A stretch of 36,705 nucleotides of DNA. Source: an uncultured Eubacteriales bacterium (GTDB lineage: Bacteria > Bacillota > Clostridia > Oscillospirales > Acutalibacteraceae). Below are positions 17,558 to 24,699 of this stretch, piece after piece. The stretch covers positions 1 to 36,705 of the forward strand of contig CAKSHJ010000013.1 of assembly GCA_934457095.1 (NCBI GenBank). The letters run 5' to 3'. A program made the position numbers and the translations under genes. Positions within the stretch are counted from its first letter, which is position 1; each line of letters begins with the position of its first letter. The notes beneath the pieces were generated by a model, which made no database searches, was not told where the DNA came from, and saw nothing but the letters and a program-made list of their open reading frames with translations.

Positions 17558-17914
17558 TCAGCCCTTGTCAGAAGGCTTCGAACATAAAGCCGCAAGATAA
17601 CCAAAAAATACCGCAGCGGTAATGCCGGCTGCCGCAGCTGTCACACCGCCGGTAAACGCCCCCAAAAAGCCCAAGGCTTCCACAGCCTCCTGAATCCCCT
17701 TTGCCAAAGTATAGCCAAAGCCCGTAAGCGGCACCGTAGCGCCTGCCCCGGCAAACTGCACCAAAGGCTCATATACGCCCACCGCAGTAAGAAACACCCC
17801 CGCGGTCACAAACACAACTAAAATTCTGGCGGGAGTCAGTTTGGTAAAATCAATCAGCAGCTGACCGATTACGCAAATCAAACCACCCACGGCAAATGCG
17901 ATTAAATATTGCAT
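17558..17914 (-). CDS. spoVAE: stage V sporulation protein AE
   Basis: 118 residues from the ATG giving MQYLIAFAVGG, preceded by AGAGGTG; a GTG three codons upstream is less well placed. SpoVAC/SpoVAEb family: three or four membrane helices and the family motif GAGATVPLTGFGYTLAKG. The SpoVA proteins form the inner spore membrane channel that takes up Ca-dipicolinate in sporulation and releases it in germination. In B. subtilis and many Clostridia spoVAC, spoVAD and spoVAEb are adjacent; here this gene is 4.6 kb from spoVAC-spoVAD and on the opposite strand. A candidate sigma-G promoter (GAATA-N17-TAAAATA) lies upstream. Confidence 0.92.
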   Translation of the reverse strand: MQYLIAFAVGGLICVIGQLLIDFTKLTPARILVVFVTAGVFLTAVGVYEPLVQFAGAGATVPLTGFGYTLAKGIQEAVEALGFLGAFTGGVTAAAAGITAAVFFGYLAALCSKPSDKG

Positions 17915-17933
17915 AAAGTTCACCTCTGCGGGT

Positions 17934-17963
17934 TATTTTATCCCAATTACCTACCGTTATTCA
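17934..17963 (-). promoter_or_regulatory. candidate forespore (sigma-G type) promoter of spoVAE
   Basis: Minus strand TGAATA, 17-base spacer after GAATA, TAAAATA. The -35 fits the gHATR consensus; the -10 matches CATWHTA at 5 of 7 positions. Confidence 0.45.
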
Positions 17964-18010
17964 CACAAAAAATACGCATAAAAATAAAAAACGACGCTCT
18001 CCGCGCCGCC

Positions 18011-18403
18011 TTAAGAGCGAAAATATTTTGATTTTAAAATGCCGTCGTTTAAATAGCGTTTAATGCCGATTTTACCCTGTTTGCATTCAAATTTGAGCAG
18101 TTTATCGCCGCAATACATCAGGTAGCCCCATTGCTGCTCCTGCACCCTGCCCTTCATTTTATTATTGACCGCAAATTTTAATTCGGTACCGTCCTCGGTC
18201 AAAAACACCAACACCATCGCGGTAATTTTCGAATACAGCTTACCGTCTGCTCCCTCAAATTCCGAGCGTTCCGTCTCGGTCCTGGCCAATTTGGCCCGCA
18301 CATGCTTAATCACATTTCTGGCAACCTTAGTGCGAGCATAAATCAAAGCGGTAATCAGCGCCGCCGCCACCACTGCAATTAACACCACATAATACCATTG
18401 CAT
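18011..18403 (-). CDS. DUF2500-like single-span membrane protein
   Basis: 130 residues from the ATG giving MQWYYVVLIAVV, which has GGAGG upstream; the frame runs 21 codons further. One N-terminal transmembrane helix (residues ~4-25), a basic juxtamembrane stretch with a possible short coiled coil, then a small beta-rich domain. The pattern VLVFLTEDGTELKFAVNN...WGYLMYCGDKLLKFE resembles the DUF2500 family of OB-like membrane-anchored domains, whose function is unknown. It has its own promoter and is monocistronic. Family assignment is by pattern only. Confidence 0.7.
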   Translation of the reverse strand: MQWYYVVLIAVVAAALITALIYARTKVARNVIKHVRAKLARTETERSEFEGADGKLYSKITAMVLVFLTEDGTELKFAVNNKMKGRVQEQQWGYLMYCGDKLLKFECKQGKIGIKRYLNDGILKSKYFRS

Positions 18404-18436
18404 GGAAAAAACCTCCGTTTTACTTGCTTTGCTTGT

Positions 18437-18466
18437 ATTGTACCACAGGAACACCCAAAAACACAA
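18437..18466 (-). promoter_or_regulatory. sigma-A type promoter of the DUF2500-like gene
   Basis: Minus strand TTGTGT, 18-base spacer, TACAAT; 34 bases before the chosen start, which also argues against the longer frame. Confidence 0.55.
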
Positions 18467-18494
18467 GATTTTTGTAGGAATCTAAAATATTCTG

Positions 18495-18510
18495 GTGAAA
18501 TTTGTTTCAC
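18495..18510. repeat. perfect inverted repeat GTGAAA-N4-TTTCAC
   Basis: A 16-bp dyad about 30 bases upstream of the -35 of the DUF2500-like gene. It could be an operator. The half-site spacing does not fit Rex (N3), and the order of half sites is the reverse of parS. Confidence 0.5.
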
Positions 18511-18697
18511 GCCCGTTTAAATCCGAATTCGAAATTCTCAATAAGATGCATAAAATAATTCAAATCCTGTAAAAACAACTTTATCTCACTTCATTGAGGG
18601 AAGAAACGATTGTTTTTCACCTTTCTCAATAAGAAGCCCCTGATTTTTAAACAAGCGCCGCACAATGTCCAAAATTTAAAAAAATCGTAAAAAAGTA

Positions 18698-18726
18698 TTG
18701 ACATTATCATTATTAAAATATATAAT
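18698..18726 (+). promoter_or_regulatory. perfect consensus sigma-A promoter without an evident gene
   Basis: TTGACA, 17-base spacer, TATAAT: both hexamers and the spacing are ideal, in an A/T-rich setting. No convincing reading frame follows on the plus strand, although an intrinsic terminator ends the region at 19226. Confidence 0.8.
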
Positions 18727-18732
18727 AAGATT

Positions 18733-19226
18733 TAATACAATTGATTTCATAAGTTTTTTACGACAAAACACTGTGAATGTCCGGTTGTAATTGAAAATAA
18801 AAAATGTACGTTAAATAAAATAGGCGTTCTTCATTTTTGCAATAAGCAACTTCAAATCTTGCAAATTCGTGCTTTCTGCCAGCGCTTATACGCTCCGCTG
18901 TGAGCGTTGACAGGAGGTACGAACCATATTTACAATATGCTTGTAACCCCCAATCCTGTGATTGCGTGCATGTATCGTGAAAATTTTCCCGGTGACCATC
19001 GGTCAAAACCCGGATTTTTATACGATGAACACGATTGGACTTGGGTCTCTGTTGCTGATTTTTCTTCAACTCTCTCTCTTTCATTCTACGGCAACAGAAA
19101 CCAACATCACGAATGAGACGCATGTTCCCCTTTTCATGGTAACTTCTAAAAATGATTCTGTCGAAAACCAACACAATTTATGAAAACGGGAAAAAGGTCC
19201 TGCCAACTTTGGCGGGACCTTTTTTG
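18733..19226 (+). ncRNA. candidate orphan transcript (~490 nt), RNA or short-peptide gene
   Basis: This is the predicted transcript from the consensus promoter to the terminator. It holds small hairpins, such as CGCTC/GAGCG near 18891-18906 and TGACC-ATC-GGTCA at 18992-19004 flanked by CCGG on both sides. No known RNA family (SRP, 6S, RNase P, tmRNA, riboswitch) was recognised. Three open frames overlap: plus 18937-19116, plus 18962-19183 (with a hydrophobic stretch GLGSLLLIFLQLSLF), and minus 18758-19174. None has a well-spaced ribosome binding site; a GGAGGT at 18913 is 18 bases before the nearest ATG. The unit may be a regulatory RNA, a small-peptide gene or decayed sequence. The gap from 18404 to 19234 holds nothing else that I can support. 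Confidence 0.35.
19192..19226. terminator. bidirectional intrinsic terminator
   Basis: AAAGGTCCTGCC pairs with GGCGGGACCTTT around an AACTTT loop, with six T on the plus side and five on the minus side. It can end both the orphan plus transcript and the minus-strand phosphohexomutase transcript. Confidence 0.9.
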
Positions 19227-19234
19227 TGCAAACT

Positions 19235-20758
19235 TCACTGAGAAATAAAACGAAAAAGCGGCCGGGTATCCAACCCCGTACACCCCTCAAAAAATGCCGC
19301 AAGCTGCCTTGCGATCATTCGCGCCCCACCTGTTTCATCGCTCTCTATATTCAGCGGCATAATCGGGTCGTGTACGCTAAGACGCAGCAAAAACCAGCCG
19401 TTTGCGCAATTTCCACCGCAAGAACAACGAATCCCCTCATAATTGTGCGGAGCAATTTCCCAACCGGACTGCTCCCGCGCATAAGCGGTAAGCTGTGCAA
19501 TGATACGCTCGCCGCAAGCGTGAAAATCCGGCTCGGTAACGGGCAATCGCAACTCGACCGTTTCCGCCGGCTCCCTGAGCTTTTGCAGCAAATTTTGCAA
19601 TTGCCGCCCCTGTTTTTTCAGCTTGACCGCCTCTATGATAATTTTTGTAATCAAATAGGCGCCGTCGTCTAAAAAATGGTTTTCTGCAAAGGCAGCATGA
19701 CCGGAGGTTTCTATTGCCAAGGGCGATGCTATTCCTTGTTCATTCAGGCGCATCGCCTCGTTAATCACATTTTTATAACCGCGGCGAAAACGATGATGTC
19801 GCCCGCCCAAATGCTGTTCAATAAATGTATGCACGCCATCGGAGGTCGTCGAATCGGTAACAATGGTACCACCGGGGCAACGAGCCAACGCAATCGCAGA
19901 GGCCAACGCCACCAAACGATTCCGATTGATTTCGCGTCCGTTGCTGTCAACAGCGCCGCCGCGGTCCACATCGGTATCAAATATCACACCCAAATCCGCT
20001 CCGGCCGCCAGCGTAGCCATGCAAACAGACTCCATCGCCTGCTCATCCTCCGGGTTTGGCACATGATTCGGAAACATACCGTCCGGCTCCAAAAATTGAC
20101 TGCCGGCAATGTCCGCCCCCAACGGTTTTAATACCTGCTGTGCATAAAAACCGCCCGCACCGTTACCGGCATCCACCAAAATATGGAAGCCCGCCAATGG
20201 TTTTTGGCCATATTTTGCACCAACCCCCTGCAAAATCATCTGCTGCAAGCGGTCACAATAGCGCTCCATACTATTACAGGCGGTAATTCTGCCCTGTGCC
20301 GCGGGCGGTAACGCATTGCTTTGGGCATATTCCAAAATTTGCGTAATATCTCCGCTGTTAAGCCCGCCGTTTTTGGTAAAAAACTTAAAACCGTTGCGGT
20401 CAAACGGGTGGTGACTGGCCGTAATTTCCACAGCGCCATGGCAACCAAATTCCTCAACAGCAAAAAACATAGATGGCGTGGAAGCCAAACCGCAATCAAG
20501 CACGGTAACGCCGGCACGCTCCAGCACCTGCATAAACACTGTCGAAATACGACCTGCCGAAATACGGGAATCATGTCCAACCGCAACCGTCAGTTGGCCG
20601 CACGGCACATTGGCAGCATGCGCCAACCACAAAGCAAAGCCCGCCCCAATCCGTCTCACGGTATCGTCGGTCAAATTAACGGTATTCCCGGCGCCCGCAT
20701 CCGCAACACCCCGAATATCCGTGCCGCTTTTAAGCCGGCTCCAAAACGCGTCTAACAT
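19235..20758 (-). CDS. phosphomannomutase/phosphoglucomutase family protein
   Basis: 507 residues, alpha-D-phosphohexomutase superfamily with four domains in order. The N-terminal SGTDIRG motif is followed by the phosphoserine loop ITASHHPFDRNGFKFF (residues ~110-126; the serine is the phospho-carrier). Then come the metal-binding loop IFDTDVDRGGAVD (~250-262), the sugar-specificity loop ETSGHAAF (~350) and a C-terminal phosphate-binding domain. The enzyme interconverts hexose 1- and 6-phosphates for cell-wall or glycan precursors; mannose versus glucose preference cannot be told. The phosphoserine loop reads ASHHP and the metal loop DTDVDR where ASHNP and DGDADR are commonest. Its ATG overlaps the end of the upstream acetyltransferase gene by 7 bases, so translation is probably coupled. 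Confidence 0.9.
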   Translation of the reverse strand: MLDAFWSRLKSGTDIRGVADAGAGNTVNLTDDTVRRIGAGFALWLAHAANVPCGQLTVAVGHDSRISAGRISTVFMQVLERAGVTVLDCGLASTPSMFFAVEEFGCHGAVEITASHHPFDRNGFKFFTKNGGLNSGDITQILEYAQSNALPPAAQGRITACNSMERYCDRLQQMILQGVGAKYGQKPLAGFHILVDAGNGAGGFYAQQVLKPLGADIAGSQFLEPDGMFPNHVPNPEDEQAMESVCMATLAAGADLGVIFDTDVDRGGAVDSNGREINRNRLVALASAIALARCPGGTIVTDSTTSDGVHTFIEQHLGGRHHRFRRGYKNVINEAMRLNEQGIASPLAIETSGHAAFAENHFLDDGAYLITKIIIEAVKLKKQGRQLQNLLQKLREPAETVELRLPVTEPDFHACGERIIAQLTAYAREQSGWEIAPHNYEGIRCSCGGNCANGWFLLRLSVHDPIMPLNIESDETGGARMIARQLAAFFEGCTGLDTRPLFRFISQ

Positions 20759-21411
20759 GTTTGCCCTCCTTTCGCCTCCAGAAAAACCTCATCCGTTATG
20801 GTAGGGTTAAAATCGTGCAGCAATTGCGGCGCATGCTTCATATGCGAATAACAATAATCGAACATTTCAGTAAGCATCGCCACCTGCTCCCCGCGAGAAA
20901 GCCGCAAAATCCCCTTATGCGGCTTATAATACAAATACATCGGCAAACCGCCGCTTGGAACGGGCAACAAAAAATCGGTTTTCAGCCGGTAAGCGCCGTG
21001 TTTTTCATAAAATCGAAGCCGTCTTTGCTGCTGCCGGGCATATTCAGGGTCCTTAGAATCCACGCGTTCGGCGCAAAGCAGCATACCGCGGAACGGTCCG
21101 CAATATTTCTGATAAATAGCCTCAAACAGCTTCCCGCCAAAGCCCGCGCTTTGGTACTGCGGCAAAACCGCAAGCAGATCCAGCCACAGGGTTTGGCAAT
21201 CAGCCATACTACACACAGTAGCATAGCCCACCAATTGCTCCCCCTGCTTATAAAGCAAAATTTTATATTGATTATGATTGAGCATTTGCTGCATCCGCTC
21301 ATAACAATAAAACTCATCAGGAGGAAACTGCTGCTGCAAACAGCGGTAAATAACGGGCAAATCCTCCACCGTACCCAACTCCAACCGTAAAGACTGTGCA
21401 TCAGCCTGCAT
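20752..21411 (-). CDS. GNAT-family N-acetyltransferase
   Basis: 219 residues from the ATG giving MQADAQSLRLELGTVEDLP, with AAGGAGC upstream; the frame is open 20 codons further, but those codons lie over the promoter. Features fit the Gcn5-related fold: a central strand VGYATVCSMADCQTLWLDLLAVLPQYQSAGFGGKLFEAI, where QSAGFGGKL is the acetyl-CoA pyrophosphate loop (QxxGxG/A), and a late RFYEKHGAYRLK. The substrate is unknown. It overlaps the phosphohexomutase gene by 7 bases and shares a divergent promoter region with the metallo-beta-lactamase lipoprotein gene. Confidence 0.85.
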   Translation of the reverse strand: MQADAQSLRLELGTVEDLPVIYRCLQQQFPPDEFYCYERMQQMLNHNQYKILLYKQGEQLVGYATVCSMADCQTLWLDLLAVLPQYQSAGFGGKLFEAIYQKYCGPFRGMLLCAERVDSKDPEYARQQQRRLRFYEKHGAYRLKTDFLLPVPSGGLPMYLYYKPHKGILRLSRGEQVAMLTEMFDYCYSHMKHAPQLLHDFNPTITDEVFLEAKGGQTC

Positions 21412-21442
21412 ATCCAAGCTCCTTTTTATATAATCGTTACCT

Positions 21443-21471
21443 ATTGTAGCACAAATACAATTGCAACGCAA
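21443..21471 (-). promoter_or_regulatory. promoter of the acetyltransferase-phosphohexomutase operon
   Basis: Minus strand TTGCGT, 17-base spacer, TACAAT. Its -35 shares a base with the -35 of the divergent plus-strand promoter. Confidence 0.65.
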
Positions 21472-21489
21472 TTTTTCCTATGCTACAAT
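21461..21489 (+). promoter_or_regulatory. promoter of the metallo-beta-lactamase lipoprotein gene
   Basis: TTGCAA, 17-base spacer, TACAAT. It lies face to face with the minus-strand promoter, and the two -10 regions form a 10-bp inverted repeat. Confidence 0.7.
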
Positions 21490-21526
21490 AGAGAGGAATA
21501 TTCCACAAAAACAAAGGAACGCTATC

Positions 21527-22414
21527 ATGAAAAAACCACGCCTGTTTATCACCGCAATTTTACTCACCATATTCTGCGCTGCCGCATTAGTGGGGTGCAG
21601 CCTTGCCGACTTCGGCGCTTTACAGCAAACAACGACCCCTCCCGAGCAAGCCCAAGTTTACTATTTAGACGTCGGCCAAGGAGACTGCGAGCTCATGCGC
21701 CTGCCAACAGGAGAAACCGTGCTGATTGACGCCGGAACAAAAGCAGGAAGCGACGCTCTGATTGCAAATTTAAAACGGCTGGGCGTGCAGAAAATTGACA
21801 TTCTAATCGCAACGCACCCGCACGCCGACCACATCGGCGGCATGGAGCAGGTGGTCCAAAGCTTTGCAATCGGAGAAATCTACATGCCGGAAATCGCAGA
21901 CGACCAAGTACCCACCACCGCCACCTACACCAAGTTGCTGCAAGCCATCAGCGCCAAAAACATGCGTATCAACCGGGCAAAACCGGGCACCACCATTTTG
22001 CAAACCGAACAAGCCAAGCTGGAAATCATAGCGCCAAACAACAGCGACTATAAAAACCTGAACAATTATTCGGTAGTAACAAAATTAACATACGGCAAAA
22101 CCCGCTTTTTATTCACCGGCGACGCCGAAAAAGAAAGCGAAAACGAAATGCTCTCGGCGGGCTACGACCTGACCTGCGAAGTACTGAAAATCGGACATCA
22201 CGGCAGCGCCACGTCCAGCTCTGCAAAATTTTTAAACGCAACAGCACCGCAAACCGCCGTAATTTCCTGCGGAAAAGACAACGATTACGGCCACCCGCAC
22301 GCAGAGATCCTGAACCGACTGAAGAAAAATAACATCACGGTCTACCGCACCGACCGAAACGGAACGATTTTAATAGAAAGCAACGGCAATACCTACAAGG
22401 TAAAAACCGATTAA
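21527..22414 (+). CDS. ComEC/Rec2-like metallo-beta-lactamase lipoprotein
   Basis: 295 residues from the ATG giving MKKPRLFITA, after AAAGGAA. The signal peptide ends in a lipobox (AALVGCSL), so it is an extracytoplasmic lipoprotein. The rest is a metallo-beta-lactamase domain: QVYYLDVGQGDCELMRLP, metal site THPHADHIGGM (HxHxDH), FTGDAEKESENEML, LKIGHHGSATSSS and CGKDNDYGHPHAEIL. This set matches the soluble hydrolase domain of ComEC and its stand-alone relatives, thought to be nucleases or phosphodiesterases. Without the ComEC channel it is more likely a surface hydrolase than part of DNA uptake. It has its own promoter and terminator. Confidence 0.88.
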   Translation: MKKPRLFITAILLTIFCAAALVGCSLADFGALQQTTTPPEQAQVYYLDVGQGDCELMRLPTGETVLIDAGTKAGSDALIANLKRLGVQKIDILIATHPHADHIGGMEQVVQSFAIGEIYMPEIADDQVPTTATYTKLLQAISAKNMRINRAKPGTTILQTEQAKLEIIAPNNSDYKNLNNYSVVTKLTYGKTRFLFTGDAEKESENEMLSAGYDLTCEVLKIGHHGSATSSSAKFLNATAPQTAVISCGKDNDYGHPHAEILNRLKKNNITVYRTDRNGTILIESNGNTYKVKTD

Positions 22415-22416
22415 AA

Positions 22417-22446
22417 TCAACAGGCAAATTGCCTGTTTTTTCTTTT
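22417..22446 (+). terminator. intrinsic terminator
   Basis: AACAGGCAA pairs with TTGCCTGTT almost without a loop and is followed by a T-rich tract; the likely end of the lipoprotein mRNA. Confidence 0.75.
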
Positions 22447-22456
22447 TTGCAACCGA

Positions 22457-22485
22457 GCATAACGCCGTGTGTTTTTGGAACACTA
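22457..22485 (+). promoter_or_regulatory. candidate sigma-G type promoter of spoVAC
   Basis: GCATA, 17-base spacer, AACACTA; fits gHATR at -35 and 5 of 7 positions of CATWHTA at -10. Confidence 0.4.
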
Positions 22486-22510
22486 ACTTGCAAAAAAGGA
22501 GGTTTTACCG

Positions 22511-22954
22511 ATGAAAATGACAAAAGAAGCCTACGGCAAATTGACAAAACAGCTTTCTCCGCCCAGCACATTTGTCAAAAATGCGGTCATGGCATTTTTA
22601 TTCGGCGGAGCGATTTGCACGATTGGGCAAGGAATTTTAGAGGGCTATCTAATGCTGGGTCTGGACGAAAAAAATGCCCGCGCGGCGGTTTCGATTACAC
22701 TAATTGGCATCGCGGCGCTTCTAACGGCGTTTAAGGTTTACGACAACATCGCAAAAATCGCAGGAGCAGGCACGCTGGTGCCAATCACAGGATTTTCCAA
22801 TTCAGTAGTATCGCCCGCCATGGAATTCAAAAGCGAGGGCTATATTCTGGGTCTAAGCGCAAAAATGTTCGTAATCGCAGGCCCGGTACTGGTATATGGC
22901 ATTTTAGCAGCCACCATCTACGGGCTGATCCTTTCTGTCATCGCCCTGTTTTAA
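22511..22954 (+). CDS. spoVAC: stage V sporulation protein AC
   Basis: 147 residues, the usual length. SpoVAC is a polytopic inner spore membrane protein that in B. subtilis behaves as a mechanosensitive channel for dipicolinate release. A polar N-terminus (KLTKQLSPPS) leads into four membrane helices; GAGTLVPITGFSNSVVSPAMEFKSEG is the shared SpoVAC/SpoVAE signature. AAGGAGG precedes the ATG. A terminator follows directly, separating it from spoVAD, and a candidate forespore promoter lies upstream. It belongs to the same family as the SpoVAE encoded at 17.6 kb. Confidence 0.94.
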   Translation: MKMTKEAYGKLTKQLSPPSTFVKNAVMAFLFGGAICTIGQGILEGYLMLGLDEKNARAAVSITLIGIAALLTAFKVYDNIAKIAGAGTLVPITGFSNSVVSPAMEFKSEGYILGLSAKMFVIAGPVLVYGILAATIYGLILSVIALF

Positions 22955-22956
22955 AC

Positions 22957-22994
22957 AAAAAAGAGCAGCGGAATTTAGCTGCTTTTTTCTTTTG
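22957..22994 (+). terminator. intrinsic terminator between spoVAC and spoVAD
   Basis: AAGAGCAGC pairs with GCTGCTTTT around GGAATTTA, followed by a T-rich tract. It implies that spoVAD has its own promoter. Confidence 0.75.
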
Positions 22995-23002
22995 CAAAAG
23001 CC

Positions 23003-23031
23003 GTATAGCAAAACAAAATGCGGGTATGATA
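23003..23031 (+). promoter_or_regulatory. candidate sigma-G type promoter of spoVAD
   Basis: GTATA, 17-base spacer, TATGATA (5 of 7 positions of CATWHTA), 36 bases before the start. TATGAT could also serve sigma-A, but no good -35 matches that reading. Confidence 0.4.
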
Positions 23032-23067
23032 TTAGCAAAACACCGGCAAAAAAAGGAGAATCACACC

Positions 23068-24120
23068 ATGAAACGAGTTGGCAGATACACCATTTGTTTA
23101 GACAGCGCGCCAAAAATCGCAGGATACGCGGCAGTCGTGGGCAAAAAAGAAAAGGAAGGGCCCTTAGGAAGCGGCTTTGACCGCAGCTATCAGGACACCC
23201 TGTTGGGAGAAAGCAGCTGGGAAAAGGCCGAAAGCCGCCTGCAAAAAGAAGCATTGGAGATTGCCATGCAAAAGGTGTGTCTGCAATCCGGTGAAATCGA
23301 CGTTGTTTTTGCGGGCGACCTACTCAACCAGTGTATTTCCTCCACCTTCGGCCTGCGCAGCCTGAACATTCCTTTTCTGGGTCAATACGGCGCATGCTCC
23401 ACCATGGCGCAAACGCTTTGCATGGCGTCGCTCATGGTAGAATCCAAAGCTGCGCGCATTGCAGCGGCGGTCACCTCTTCACATTTCTGCTCTGCCGAGC
23501 GCCAATTCCGCCTGCCGCTGGAATACGGCGGTCAACGTCCGCCCACAGCGCAATGGACCGCGACAGCATCGGGCGCAGCCATCGTCATGCCGCAAACAAC
23601 GCCGGTAAAAACAGAAAGCTCCAAAGAAAGCACCTCCTTGGAGAAAACACCGGTAGTCACGCAAATCTGCATCGGAAAAATCACCGACCTTGGCATCAAA
23701 GACGCCAACAACATGGGAGCCGCCATGGCGCCTGCCGCAGCACAGACGATTTTAGACTTTTTAGACGACACCAACACCAAGCCGAACGATTACGACAGCA
23801 TCATCACAGGAGACTTAGGGTTTGTCGGCAGCGATTTACTGCTAAAACTGACCCAAAACGAGGGCGTAGACATCAGCCCCGTACACAACGACTGCGGCAA
23901 GCTGTTATTTTACCGCCAAAAACAAGACGTACACGCAGGCGGTTCAGGGTGCGGCTGTTCAGCATGCGTCCTTTGCTCAAAACTACTAAACGACGTCAAA
24001 AGCGGAACCGTAAAAAACATGCTGTTTGTCGCAACGGGAGCGCTCATGTCACCAACCTCATCGCAACAAGGAGAAAGCATTCCCGGCATCGCGCATCTGG
24101 TGCATATCCAAGGCATTTAA
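23068..24120 (+). CDS. spoVAD: stage V sporulation protein AD
   Basis: 350 residues from the ATG giving MKRVGRYTICLDSAPKIAG, after AAAAGGAG. SpoVAD has a thiolase/ketosynthase-like fold, is peripheral to the spore inner membrane and binds dipicolinic acid. Recognisable parts are IDVVFAGDLLNQCISSTFGLR, the thiolase-like nucleophile-region block FLGQYGACSTMAQ, a VTSSHFCSAERQFR segment typical of SpoVAD, and the C-terminal DYDSIITGDLGFVGSDLL with SGCGCSACVLCS. The stop codon overlaps the stop codon of the convergent gene in a TTAA. Long plus-frame and antisense open frames within it are shadows. Confidence 0.95.
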   Translation: MKRVGRYTICLDSAPKIAGYAAVVGKKEKEGPLGSGFDRSYQDTLLGESSWEKAESRLQKEALEIAMQKVCLQSGEIDVVFAGDLLNQCISSTFGLRSLNIPFLGQYGACSTMAQTLCMASLMVESKAARIAAAVTSSHFCSAERQFRLPLEYGGQRPPTAQWTATASGAAIVMPQTTPVKTESSKESTSLEKTPVVTQICIGKITDLGIKDANNMGAAMAPAAAQTILDFLDDTNTKPNDYDSIITGDLGFVGSDLLLKLTQNEGVDISPVHNDCGKLLFYRQKQDVHAGGSGCGCSACVLCSKLLNDVKSGTVKNMLFVATGALMSPTSSQQGESIPGIAHLVHIQGI

Positions 24121-24572
24121 GCGGTCCGGTCTGGTTCCGTCTCTGCAATTTCGCGGCCTTGGGGTTTGGCAGCATCGCCCTCTTCAGAAGAAACCCGAGT
24201 CATCACAACCGTATGCTCCAACACTGCGCCCTGAGCCATACGGCGATTTGCGCGTCGATTTGCAAGCTTTATAGAAAAATGGTTGATCCAAAAGACGCGA
24301 ACAAACGCCGTAACCACAAAATAAATAACCAACAAGTCCAACACGGCGGTCAAAACGCTAACATTGGTCTGCACAATATCCGCGCCGAACAGCTCAAACC
24401 CGAACAGCCGCCCACCGGGAGTTTCCAACTGCACGGTAAGCCACGTAGAGGGAAAGCCATAAGAATAAGTGGTAATACCGTTTGCCATGGTACCCATAAC
24501 GGGGTAAAAAAGCATCGGCAGCACAAAAATAACCACGCTCACAATCGCAGTTTTCCAATTAAAATAGCGCAT
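24117..24572 (-). CDS. small membrane protein of unknown function
   Basis: 151 residues from the ATG giving MRYFNWKTAIVSVV. The frame is open 58 codons further, but a TTGACT-N16-TATGAT promoter lies inside that extension and would start transcription just upstream of the chosen ATG. Two membrane helices are visible (residues ~8-28 and ~75-98), separated by an extracytoplasmic loop (GITTYSYGFPSTWLTVQLETPGGRLFGFE), then a basic juxtamembrane region and a polar acidic tail. The ribosome binding site is weak (GGGGGCGG). No family is recognised. Its stop codon overlaps that of spoVAD. Confidence 0.65.
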   Translation of the reverse strand: MRYFNWKTAIVSVVIFVLPMLFYPVMGTMANGITTYSYGFPSTWLTVQLETPGGRLFGFELFGADIVQTNVSVLTAVLDLLVIYFVVTAFVRVFWINHFSIKLANRRANRRMAQGAVLEHTVVMTRVSSEEGDAAKPQGREIAETEPDRTA

Positions 24573-24609
24573 ATGCCGCCCCCATTTCCTCACCGATTCT
24601 ATCAAATCC

Positions 24610-24637
24610 ATCATACCATATTTATAAAAATAGTCAA
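24610..24637 (-). promoter_or_regulatory. promoter of the small membrane protein gene
   Basis: Minus strand TTGACT, 16-base spacer, TATGAT. Confidence 0.65.
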
Positions 24638-24658
24638 TACCCGCCGTCAGAGCAAAAT

Positions 24659-24694
24659 AAAAAAAGCAACCGCAGAAAAACGGTTGCCTTTTGG
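24659..24694 (-). terminator. intrinsic terminator of rpsO
   Basis: On the minus strand GGCAACCG pairs with CGGTTGC(T) around TTTTTCTG and is followed by a T run. Confidence 0.85.
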
Positions 24695-24699
24695 CATAC

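Noticed and set aside
17957..17965. TTATTCACA, a DnaA-box match
   Set aside because: Single site overlapping the spoVAE promoter; an origin needs a cluster.
18495..18510. GTGAAA-N4-TTTCAC as a Rex operator or parS variant
   Set aside because: The spacing is one base too long for Rex, and the half sites are inverted relative to parS; listed only as an unassigned repeat.
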